This document shows positions 41,016 through 48,211 of a stretch of DNA of 64,000 nucleotides, piece after piece. The notes below the pieces were generated by a model that saw nothing but the letters and a program-made list of their open reading frames with translations, searched no databases and was not told the origin of the DNA. The position numbers and the translations under genes are program-made. Each line of letters begins with the position of its first letter. The first letter of the stretch is position 1. The stretch is from contig NZ_BMPW01000028.1 in the NCBI RefSeq assembly GCF_014647795.1, positions 1 to 64,000 of the forward strand. Direction: 5' to 3'. This stretch comes from Actinoplanes campanulatus. Lineage in GTDB: Bacteria; Actinomycetota; Actinomycetes; Mycobacteriales; Micromonosporaceae.

Positions 41016-42149
41016 ATGCGCTCGGTGCCGACGACCGACCTCACCATCGGTGCGCTGCTGGAGGAACGGCTCGTCCGCTCGGTGTTCCAGCCGATCGTCG
41101 ACCTGTCCACCCGTACCGTCATGGGGTTGGAAGCCCTCGCCCGCGGGCCTGCCGGAAGCACCCTGGAATTCCCGGACCGGCTCTTCGCCGCGGCCCGCGA
41201 AGCGGGACGGCTCGGCGACCTGGACATGCTCTGCTTCGAACGCGCCATCGAAGGCGCGATGGCGGCGCCGGTCGCGCCACCCCTGCTGTTCGCCAACGGC
41301 GAGCCCGGCGTCATGGACCAGCCGCTGTCGCCGCGGCTCATGGAGCTGTTCGCGGCCCGGCCCCCGTTCCGGACGGTCCTCGAATACACCGAGCGCGCCC
41401 TGCCGGCCGTCCCCGGCAGCATGCTGCGGCTGGCCGGATCGATCCAGCTCGGCGGCAACGGCATCGCCCTGGACGACGTCGGGGCGGACCCGATGTCGCT
41501 GGCGTTCCTGCCGATCCTCGAACCCGAGGTGATCAAGCTCGACATGAGCGTGATCCGCGACCCGGACACCGAGCACTCCCGGACCGTCGCCTCCGTGGTG
41601 CGGGCCGAGGCCGCGCGGACCGGCGCCGTGGTGATCGCCGAAGGCATCGAGACCGAGGAGCACCTGGCCACCGCCCGGCGGCTCGGGGCTCGCTGGGGGC
41701 AGGGCTGGCTGTTCGGCCGGCCCGGGCCGATCGAGAACGTGCGGGACTTCGACCCGGCGGGAGCCGGCGCGCTGCGTGCCTCACGGCCGGGATTCCACCA
41801 GCCGGTGGGTACGCCGTTCGAGGTCGCGACCCGGAGCCGGCCGGCCCGCCAGCGGGTTCCCGGGGACGTCGAGGCGGGGCTCATCCGGCTGCGGGAGACC
41901 GCGATCGATCACGACTGCGCGGTCGTCGTGGTGTCCCACCCGGGGCTCGCCGGGCTCCTCCAGGGGCTCGCCGCGCCGGGACGGGCGGTGGTGCTGCTCG
42001 ATCAGCCGATCGGGGGCGAGTTCGTGGCGGCGGTGGTCGGGCCGGGCTTCGGGTACGCGATGTGCGCCCGCGACAGTGCCATGGTGACTGTGGACGACCT
42101 GCCCACGGCCGCCGCGGTCAGCCGGGTGCTGCTGTCGCACACCGCCTAG
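41016..42149 (+). CDS. EAL-domain c-di-GMP phosphodiesterase
   Basis: The 377-residue protein has an EAL domain at about 10-250. The key positions are kept: E39 in GLEALARG, the Asn in LLFANGE, the Glu in LEYTERAL, Asp-Asp in ALDDVGAD, the Lys in VIKLDMSVI and the Glu in VIAEGIETEE, so it is probably active on c-di-GMP. About 130 C-terminal residues form a second alpha/beta domain (CAVVVVSHPGLAGLLQGL), possibly a DICT-like sensor. AGGAG precedes either TTG (41013) or the ATG used here. It could oppose the diguanylate cyclase at 14.6-16 kb. Its stop shares CTAG with the convergent sigma factor gene. Confidence 0.9.
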   Translation: MRSVPTTDLTIGALLEERLVRSVFQPIVDLSTRTVMGLEALARGPAGSTLEFPDRLFAAAREAGRLGDLDMLCFERAIEGAMAAPVAPPLLFANGEPGVMDQPLSPRLMELFAARPPFRTVLEYTERALPAVPGSMLRLAGSIQLGGNGIALDDVGADPMSLAFLPILEPEVIKLDMSVIRDPDTEHSRTVASVVRAEAARTGAVVIAEGIETEEHLATARRLGARWGQGWLFGRPGPIENVRDFDPAGAGALRASRPGFHQPVGTPFEVATRSRPARQRVPGDVEAGLIRLRETAIDHDCAVVVVSHPGLAGLLQGLAAPGRAVVLLDQPIGGEFVAAVVGPGFGYAMCARDSAMVTVDDLPTAAAVSRVLLSHTA

Positions 42150-43579
42150 GTCCTGCGGACGATCCAGGTGCTCGCCGCCGTGAAAGCCGGGGTGCCGTCG
42201 GTCTCGTCGATGCCCAGCTCGCCGTCGGCCCGGTAGTGGATCACCCGGGCCGGGTAGTTGTCCGAGCGCAGCGTCACCCGGCCGTCGTCGCCGGTGAGCG
42301 GGCACCAGGTGGCGTCGGCCCGGAAGATCGCGCTGCCGTCCGGCGCCGCCAGCTTGATCCGGAAGGCGTAGTGGCGCAGGTAGCGGCCGTCGGCGGCACG
42401 CAGTGAGAGACAGTCGGGGTCGGACAGTCCCTCGACCACGGTGAAGGCGGTCCGCCGGGTCCGGGTCCGCACCAGTGTGGCCAGTTCGGGGCCGGAGGCC
42501 AGGAAACGGCCCGGGGTGGCGACCAGTTCCAGGGAACGGGTGCCGGTCAGCGTCAACGGGGCCGCGGTGCCGGTCGGCGTGGTCGGCCTGGTCACCGCGC
42601 TCGGCGTGCTCACCGCGGCGGGTGTGCTCGCCGGGCCGGGCAGCATGACCACGCCGGCGGTCAGGGTGGCCACCGCCGCCACGGAGACCGTCGCCGCCTT
42701 GGCCGTCACCGGCACCGTCGCTGCCTTGAGCGCCGCCGTCGTCTGGGCCGCTGCCGTCGCCTTGGCCGCCGCCGTCGTCCTGGCGACGTTGCTCAGTGCC
42801 GCACCGGCCAGAGCGGCCGGCACGGCGACGAGAGCCAGGTCTCCCAACAGGCGGTCCACCGGGATCCGGTCACCGTCGGCCCGCATGCAGACCCCACATC
42901 CGCGTACGTGCCGCGCGAGCCGTTTGCGCCACAGCGGAGCCGGCTCCCCGTCCCAGCCGTCCGCCGCCCGGGTCAGCCCGGCACAGACCCGCTCGGCGGA
43001 GAGCGCGGCCACGACAGCCCGCGCGTTCTCCAGTTGCTCCCGCATCCGGTGCACGCGGACCCCGGCGTGGGTGAGGCCGACCCCGAGGGCGTCGGCCGTC
43101 TCCTGCCGGGTGATCCGCCCGGCCAGTTCCTGCCACCACAGGGCGAAGAGGCCGCGGTCATCGGGATCCAGCCACCGGCCGGCCCGCGCCACCTCCCGCC
43201 GCTGATCGTGCAGGCCGAGCCGCAGAACGGCCAACTCCTCGAAACCGCCACCGGACTCGGGAAGATCCGCCGCGTCGTCGAGCGGCACGGCCCGTACCGC
43301 CTCCCGGTCCCGGCGTCCACGATGCGCGCTGATCTCGCGCATCGTGATCACCAGCAGCCAGGACCGGAACCGGTCCGGATCCCGCAGCGAGCCCAGATCC
43401 CGGACGACGTCCAGCAGCACCTGCTGGACGACGTCGTCGGTGTCCGCGTGCCGGTACAGCGCACTGCCCACGACGTTGTAGACGAGCGGCAGACACGCCC
43501 TGATCAGCTCCTCCAGTGCCCGCTGATCACCCGCACGGGCCGCGCTGACGAGGCGTCGGCAGGTCTCATCAGCGATCAT
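42146..43579 (-). CDS. ECF sigma factor fused to zinc motif, membrane helix and AbfB domain
   Basis: The 477-residue protein joins parts usually encoded separately. Residues 1-190 are an ECF sigma factor: region 2 (DDVVQQVLLDVVRDLGSLRDPDRFRSWLL) and region 4 (ITRQETADALGVGLTHAGVRVHRMREQL). H224-x3-C228-x2-C231 is the zinc motif of ZAS anti-sigma domains. An Ala/Thr-rich segment leads to a membrane helix (about 295-313). Residues 347-477 are an AbfB-type arabinose-binding domain placed outside (RSLELVATPGRFLASG; RSDNYPARVIHYR). The two genes downstream on this strand side encode AbfB-bearing glycosidases. This looks like a self-contained sugar-sensing sigma factor. Confidence 0.85.
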   Translation of the reverse strand: MIADETCRRLVSAARAGDQRALEELIRACLPLVYNVVGSALYRHADTDDVVQQVLLDVVRDLGSLRDPDRFRSWLLVITMREISAHRGRRDREAVRAVPLDDAADLPESGGGFEELAVLRLGLHDQRREVARAGRWLDPDDRGLFALWWQELAGRITRQETADALGVGLTHAGVRVHRMREQLENARAVVAALSAERVCAGLTRAADGWDGEPAPLWRKRLARHVRGCGVCMRADGDRIPVDRLLGDLALVAVPAALAGAALSNVARTTAAAKATAAAQTTAALKAATVPVTAKAATVSVAAVATLTAGVVMLPGPASTPAAVSTPSAVTRPTTPTGTAAPLTLTGTRSLELVATPGRFLASGPELATLVRTRTRRTAFTVVEGLSDPDCLSLRAADGRYLRHYAFRIKLAAPDGSAIFRADATWCPLTGDDGRVTLRSDNYPARVIHYRADGELGIDETDGTPAFTAASTWIVRRT

Positions 43580-43590
43580 CTTCTATCCCG

Positions 43591-44967
43591 TCACAGGATG
43601 GGCACCACCGGCATGATCATGCCGTCGGCGCCGAAACGCAACGGGTCGATCGTGACCTCGCGGTTGGTGCCGTCACCGGCCGGGATCGCGAACCGGTGGT
43701 AGGCGACGTACCAGGTGTCGGTGCCGGGCGCCTGCACGATCGAGTGGTGGCCCGGCCCCTTGATGCCCAGATTCAGGTTCTTCGACAGGATCGTGCCGCG
43801 GTGCGTCCACGGGCCGAGCGGTGACGTGCTGGTGGCGTACTCGACGTGGTAGTTCTCCGAGCGCGTGTCGTCCACCGAGTAGGTCATGTGATAGACGCCG
43901 TTGCGCTTGACGACGAACGGCGCCTCACGGAAGTTCGGCAACCCGAAGGTGGTCACCCTGGCCGGATCGAACGAGATCATGTCGGCATTCAGGGGTACGG
44001 CGTACGCGTACCCGTTTCCCCAGTACAGATAGGACTGGCCGTCATCGTCGGTGAACACCGCCGGGTCGATCATCTGCCCGCTGCGGAACCCGGCCGCGAT
44101 CAGTGGACGGCCCAGCGCGTCGGTGAACGGCCCGGCCGGGCTGGTCGAGGTGGCCACGCCGATGTTGGTGTCGCCGCAGAAGTAGAGGTAGTAGCGGCCG
44201 TTGCGGTAGGCCACCGTCGGCGCCCACGCCCGCCCGCTCGACCAGTCGACCTGGGTGGCCAGATCGAGGACGGTGCCGTGATCGGTCCAGTTCACCAGGT
44301 CGGTGGAGGAGAACGCCTTGAACCGGGTGCCGCTCCAGCCGGCGTACCCGTCGGTGGTCGGATAGATGTAGTAGCGGCCGTTCAGGTAGGCGATGTTCGG
44401 GTCGCCGTACAGGCCTTTGATCACCGGGCTGCGGCGGCCGGCCACCCACGGGGTGGTGACGCGGAACGAGCTGTCCGCCGCGAACGTGCCAGGATTCGTG
44501 GTCGAGGGGTCGACCCACAGCTGGTTGTCGCGGTGGCGCAGGAACCGGCCCGGGTAGTTCGACGACTCCAGGCGCACCGAACCGCTCACCGACCCGTCCC
44601 GTACGCAGAAGGTGGCGTCGGCGAGGAACGTGGCCGTGCCCGCGTTGGTCTCCAGGCGGACCCGGAAGTCGCGGTGGCGCAGCCACATGCCGTTGGCCGC
44701 CTGGAACGAGACACAGCCGGCGCCGCCGGCCAGACCCGGCGTCACGGTGAAGGTGGCGTCGCTCTTGAGCTGGGCCGTGCTGCTCGAGGTGACCGCGGCG
44801 ACGCTGCCCAGGTAGTCGCTGTGCCGGATGTACCGGCCGGTCAGGTTGACCGACTCCAGCGACCGGGCGCCGGTCGGGATCTCGGCGGCCGCCGCCGGGC
44901 CGGCGGCGACGGCCACGACCATCGACGAGCCCAGGAGTACGGTCGCCGCGCGGGCGAGATTGCGCAT
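43591..44967 (-). CDS. Secreted GH43-type glycosidase with N-terminal AbfB domain
   Basis: The 458-residue product has a Sec signal (LARAATVLLGSSMVVAVAAGPAAAAE), an AbfB (CBM42-like) domain at about 30-165 with its repeated signature (RSLESVNLTGRYIRHSDYLG; ANGMWLRHRDF; ESSNYPGRFLRHRDNQ), and a five-bladed GH43 propeller at about 175-458: VIKGLYGDPNIAYLNGRYYIYP with the catalytic base Asp, DPAVFTDDDGQSYLYWG and FREAPFVVKRNGVYHMTYS with the acid Glu. It probably removes arabinose or xylose from arabinoxylan or arabinan outside the cell. Start is the ATG that begins the signal peptide. Confidence 0.88.
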   Translation of the reverse strand: MRNLARAATVLLGSSMVVAVAAGPAAAAEIPTGARSLESVNLTGRYIRHSDYLGSVAAVTSSSTAQLKSDATFTVTPGLAGGAGCVSFQAANGMWLRHRDFRVRLETNAGTATFLADATFCVRDGSVSGSVRLESSNYPGRFLRHRDNQLWVDPSTTNPGTFAADSSFRVTTPWVAGRRSPVIKGLYGDPNIAYLNGRYYIYPTTDGYAGWSGTRFKAFSSTDLVNWTDHGTVLDLATQVDWSSGRAWAPTVAYRNGRYYLYFCGDTNIGVATSTSPAGPFTDALGRPLIAAGFRSGQMIDPAVFTDDDGQSYLYWGNGYAYAVPLNADMISFDPARVTTFGLPNFREAPFVVKRNGVYHMTYSVDDTRSENYHVEYATSTSPLGPWTHRGTILSKNLNLGIKGPGHHSIVQAPGTDTWYVAYHRFAIPAGDGTNREVTIDPLRFGADGMIMPVVPIL

Positions 44968-44984
44968 GGTTGCTCGCTTTCCGG

Positions 44985-46415
44985 TCAGCTGGTCAGGCGG
45001 AAGGTGGCGTCGGCCCGCCCGGTGGCGGTGGTGATCTCGTCGAGCCGCAGCAGGTAGTTGTAGTGCCGCAGGTAGCGGGTCGGGTTGTTGTAGGACCGGA
45101 ACGACACCGCCGAGGAGTCGGCGAGCCCGGCGACCCGGGTGAAGGTGGCGTCGGCGGCGAAGGCGGTGCTGCCGTCGTTCGGGGCCAGAGCGAAGTCGAA
45201 GTTGCTGTGCCGCAGGTAGTAGCCGGGGAAGTTGGTGGACTCGATCGACACCCCGCTGGCGCCGGCCAGGCCGGGCACCAGCCGCCACTGGGAGTCGGCC
45301 AGCGGGGATACGCCGGCGTCGATGCGGGCGTCGAGGTTGCTGTGCCGCACGTACCGGTCGGTGAAGTTGTACGACTGGATCCGGTTGACCCCGGTCGTGA
45401 AGGTCGCCCACCTACCGTGCAGCGCGGTGTACTGCGCCTGGGTGATCGGCAGGATCGTGCCGTGCCGCTTCCGGCTGGCGCCCAGCGCGTACTCCGAGGT
45501 GCCGCGGATCCGGTAGGCGCTCAGCGAGGCCGGATTCGTGGTGGTCAACGGAAGATAGCCACGGCCCGACGAATACTGGTCGACCCACAGGCCCCACTCG
45601 TTGCGGTCGTTGAACTTGTGCAGGATCGGGCCCTCCACCTGAGCCCCGGTCAGGCCGAGCCCGGACAGGTCGCCGAGCCGGGTCCAGCCGCCGACGATCT
45701 GGTTGCTGCCCTCGATGGTGATCTGCCCGTCGCCGGACGCCCGCACGTACCGGTAACCACCCGCACTGCCCGCGATCTCCAGGATCTGGGTGTCGATGAT
45801 GCCCTGCGTGCCCGGCCGGTCGATGTAGACCTGCGGGCTGGTGAAAGTGCGGAAGTCGGTGGTACGGGAATAGTAGATCCGCGCCTTGTCGGTAATGGTC
45901 GCCCAGTAGACGACATAGTTTCCGGCCGCCGGGTCGTAGACGGCTTCCGGCGCCCAGGCGCAACCGGCGCCGGAAATGGCGCCCGCGACGTTCACCAGGC
46001 GCGGCGCCGACCAGGTGGTCAGGTTGGTGGACTCCCATACGACCAGGGAGGTGCTGCCGCTGTGCTGCGCGACGTCCCAGCCCTTGCCGCTCGCGATCCG
46101 CAGGTCGGTGGCGATCAGGTAGAACCGGTCGCCGGCCGGGGAGCGGACCAGGGCCGGGTCGCGGACGCCCTTCTCCCCCACGCTGGACAGCAGCACCGGC
46201 TGCGACCCGTTCAGGTCGGTCCAGTGCAGGCCGTCGGTGCTGGTGGCGAAGTACATCTGCTCGCCGGTGGCGCTCTCACCGGTGAAGTGCGCCATGAGAT
46301 AGGCGGTGTACACGTCGGCGGCGGCCGCGGGCCGCGCCGGGAGACCGACGGCGGCCGTGACGACGGCGCCACCGATCGCCGCGAGCAGTTCCCGCCGTCG
46401 TGGCTGATAGCTCAT
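44985..46415 (-). CDS. Tat-exported GH43-like glycosidase with C-terminal AbfB domain
   Basis: The 476-residue protein starts MSYQPRRRELLAAIGGAVVTAAVG, a Tat-type signal. Residues 35-325 resemble a GH43 propeller (YFATSTDGLHWTDLN; GVRDPALVRSPAGDRFYLIATD; WAPEAVYDPAAGNYVVYWA; VEGPILHKFNDRNEWGLWVD), and residues 340-476 are an AbfB domain with three sugar-binding-type repeats (RYVRHSNLD; YYLRHSNFD; RYLRHYNYL). The ATG follows GGAGG at 8 bases. It is 17 bp ahead of the other AbfB enzyme, so the two form an operon, and a LacI-type operator lies 52 bp upstream of its start. Confidence 0.87.
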   Translation of the reverse strand: MSYQPRRRELLAAIGGAVVTAAVGLPARPAAAADVYTAYLMAHFTGESATGEQMYFATSTDGLHWTDLNGSQPVLLSSVGEKGVRDPALVRSPAGDRFYLIATDLRIASGKGWDVAQHSGSTSLVVWESTNLTTWSAPRLVNVAGAISGAGCAWAPEAVYDPAAGNYVVYWATITDKARIYYSRTTDFRTFTSPQVYIDRPGTQGIIDTQILEIAGSAGGYRYVRASGDGQITIEGSNQIVGGWTRLGDLSGLGLTGAQVEGPILHKFNDRNEWGLWVDQYSSGRGYLPLTTTNPASLSAYRIRGTSEYALGASRKRHGTILPITQAQYTALHGRWATFTTGVNRIQSYNFTDRYVRHSNLDARIDAGVSPLADSQWRLVPGLAGASGVSIESTNFPGYYLRHSNFDFALAPNDGSTAFAADATFTRVAGLADSSAVSFRSYNNPTRYLRHYNYLLRLDEITTATGRADATFRLTS

Positions 46416-46466
46416 GAAATGCCTCCGGGAATGGCATGCCCTTGTTAAGCCTTTATTAAGAGCACA

Positions 46467-46480
46467 TGTTATCGCTAACA
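46467..46480. promoter_or_regulatory. LacI-type operator TGTTATCGCTAACA
   Basis: The 14-mer is one base from the symmetric TGTTAGCGCTAACA pattern recognised by many LacI-family sugar regulators. It sits in a locally AT-rich promoter region 52 bp upstream of the AbfB/GH43 operon and 118 bp upstream of the divergent FGE-like gene. The only LacI-like gene in the window lacks a DNA-binding domain, so the binder must be encoded elsewhere. Confidence 0.6.
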
Positions 46481-46597
46481 CATTGGCTGTCAAGGTGGTC
46501 AATTCCTAAAGGCACGTGTATTCCGGGAGCGCGCACATTACAGAAATCCGCACACGATTTCCCATCATTTTCCGGCGACCTGTTACCGTTCCGCTCC

Positions 46598-47353
46598 ATG
46601 TGGAGCGAGGAGATCGTGGCCCGGCGACCGGCGTGGCGGCACACCCCGTCCGGAGTGGTGTTCCGGGAGGTGCCGGGCGGCGTCTTCCGGATGGGCCTGT
46701 CCGATGCGGAGATCGACGCGGTGCGCGCCATCGAGCGCGCCGGTGACACCGAGGACACCGTCGAACCGTTCCTGGCCGGCGCCGATGAATGCCGCCCGGT
46801 CCGCGAGGTGAAGGTGAAGCCGTTCCTGCTGGCCCGGCACCCGCTGACCGTCGACCAGGTGCGGCACTGGATGCCGGACTACCACGACTTCTACGCCCGC
46901 GCGGACACCACCGCCGCGCGCCTGAGGGGCGACCTCGGCGATCTGCTGGCCGCCCTGCCCTTCCGCCTGCCCAGCGAGGCCGAATGGGAGTACGCGGCCC
47001 GCGCCGGAACCACCACGCTCACCTTCCGCGGCGACGCCAGACCCGGCGAGGACCAGCTCCTCGACGACTTCGGCGACGAGACCCGCACCGCCGCCGCGGA
47101 GAACCAGTTCGGCCTGGCCGGCATGGGCTCGGCCGGCGAACTCTGCGCCGACGTGTGGATCCCCGGCTTCGACGGCGCCCCGCTGGACGCGAGCCCACGC
47201 ACCGGCGACGGCCCCCTGACGGTCCGCGGCGGCGCGGCCGACCTCTACCCGTGGCAGGGCTGCGACGAATGGCTCCTGCTGCTCTCCGCCACCCGCTACG
47301 AACACGACTCCTTCACCGCGATCCGCCCGGCCGCCCCTCTACCACCCCACTGA
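46598..47353 (+). CDS. FGE/SUMF1-like (sulfatase-modifying-factor fold) protein
   Basis: The 251-residue protein has the fold markers of the formylglycine-generating-enzyme family: FREVPGGVFRMGLSD, VKVKPFLLARHPLTVDQVRHWMPD, LPFRLPSEAEWEYAARAGTTT, the Asn-x-F-G-L element (ENQFGLAGMGSAGELCADVW) and LTVRGGAADLYPWQ. The paired active-site Cys of true FGE are not evident and no sulfatase gene is nearby, so another role for this fold is likely. It diverges from the AbfB/GH43 operon and may share its regulation. Confidence 0.82.
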   Translation: MWSEEIVARRPAWRHTPSGVVFREVPGGVFRMGLSDAEIDAVRAIERAGDTEDTVEPFLAGADECRPVREVKVKPFLLARHPLTVDQVRHWMPDYHDFYARADTTAARLRGDLGDLLAALPFRLPSEAEWEYAARAGTTTLTFRGDARPGEDQLLDDFGDETRTAAAENQFGLAGMGSAGELCADVWIPGFDGAPLDASPRTGDGPLTVRGGAADLYPWQGCDEWLLLLSATRYEHDSFTAIRPAAPLPPH

Positions 47354-47360
47354 CCGGCGG

Positions 47361-48209
47361 TCAGGCGGCGGCCGGGGCCGGGCCGGTGCTTTCGCGGCGG
47401 AGGACGCGGATCGGTGGGCCCGGGTAGTCGGCCGGCTGGACGCCGTCGAGGGTGGCGATGACCACGCGGGCCAGGCTCAGGCCGTGGTCGTGGACGTCGA
47501 TGCTGAGCGCGGACAGCGGCGGCACGGCCAGTTCACACAGCGGCGAGTCGTCGTGGACCAGCAGGCTCACCCGCTCCGGGACCGGCACCCCGCTCCGGAT
47601 CAGCTCCTGCTCGGCGGCGACCGCCATCACGTCGTTGTCGAAGATCACCGCGGTGGGCGACGGCGAACCGGCCAGCAGGTCCTGAACACCGCGCACCCCG
47701 GCCTCGGCCCCGTAGTCGCCCTCGACGATGCGCGCCTCGACGCCGTGGCGGTCGGCCGCCGCGTGCATGGCCGCCGTGCGGTCGGCCGTGTGCACCAGGT
47801 CGGCGGGCCCGCTGACCCGCCCGATCACCCGGTGGCCGAGCCCGGCGAGCATCTCCACGGCGACCGTCATGGCGCCGGCGTCGTCGGTGACCACCCGCGG
47901 AAAGGCCGCCGTGTCGGCCCGCCCGGCGAGCACCGCGGGCAGCCCCAGCCCGGCCAGGAACTCCGGCCGGGTGTCGTCGTGCACCAGGTTGACCACGACG
48001 ACGGCCTGCACCGTCCGGTCGCCGGCCCAGCGCTGATAGGTGGCCAGCTCGGCCTCCAGGTCCGGCACCACGAGCAGCAGCACGTTCGCCCCGTAGGGTG
48101 CGAGCGCCTCCTCCATGCCGGCGATCAGCTCCATGAAGAACGGCTCGACACCGACCCGGGCGGCGCTGCCGGTGAGCACCAGCCCGATCAGGCCACCCGG
48201 GGTGGGCAT
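47361..48209 (-). CDS. LacI-type sugar-binding domain protein lacking the HTH
   Basis: The 282-residue protein is the periplasmic-binding-like effector domain of LacI regulators from its first strand (GGLIGLVLTGSAARVGVEPFFMELIAGMEEAL) to the end (RVSLLVHDDSPLCELAVPPLSALSIDVHDHGLSLARVVI; GPPIRVLRRESTG). The N-terminal helix-turn-helix is missing: the ATG lies two bases after the beta-mannosidase stop codon, so there is no room for one. It has no signal peptide and so is cytosolic. It is translationally coupled to beta-mannosidase and may bind the product sugar and act on a partner, perhaps another LacI protein. Confidence 0.83.
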   Translation of the reverse strand: MPTPGGLIGLVLTGSAARVGVEPFFMELIAGMEEALAPYGANVLLLVVPDLEAELATYQRWAGDRTVQAVVVVNLVHDDTRPEFLAGLGLPAVLAGRADTAAFPRVVTDDAGAMTVAVEMLAGLGHRVIGRVSGPADLVHTADRTAAMHAAADRHGVEARIVEGDYGAEAGVRGVQDLLAGSPSPTAVIFDNDVMAVAAEQELIRSGVPVPERVSLLVHDDSPLCELAVPPLSALSIDVHDHGLSLARVVIATLDGVQPADYPGPPIRVLRRESTGPAPAAA

Positions 48210-48211
48210 CG

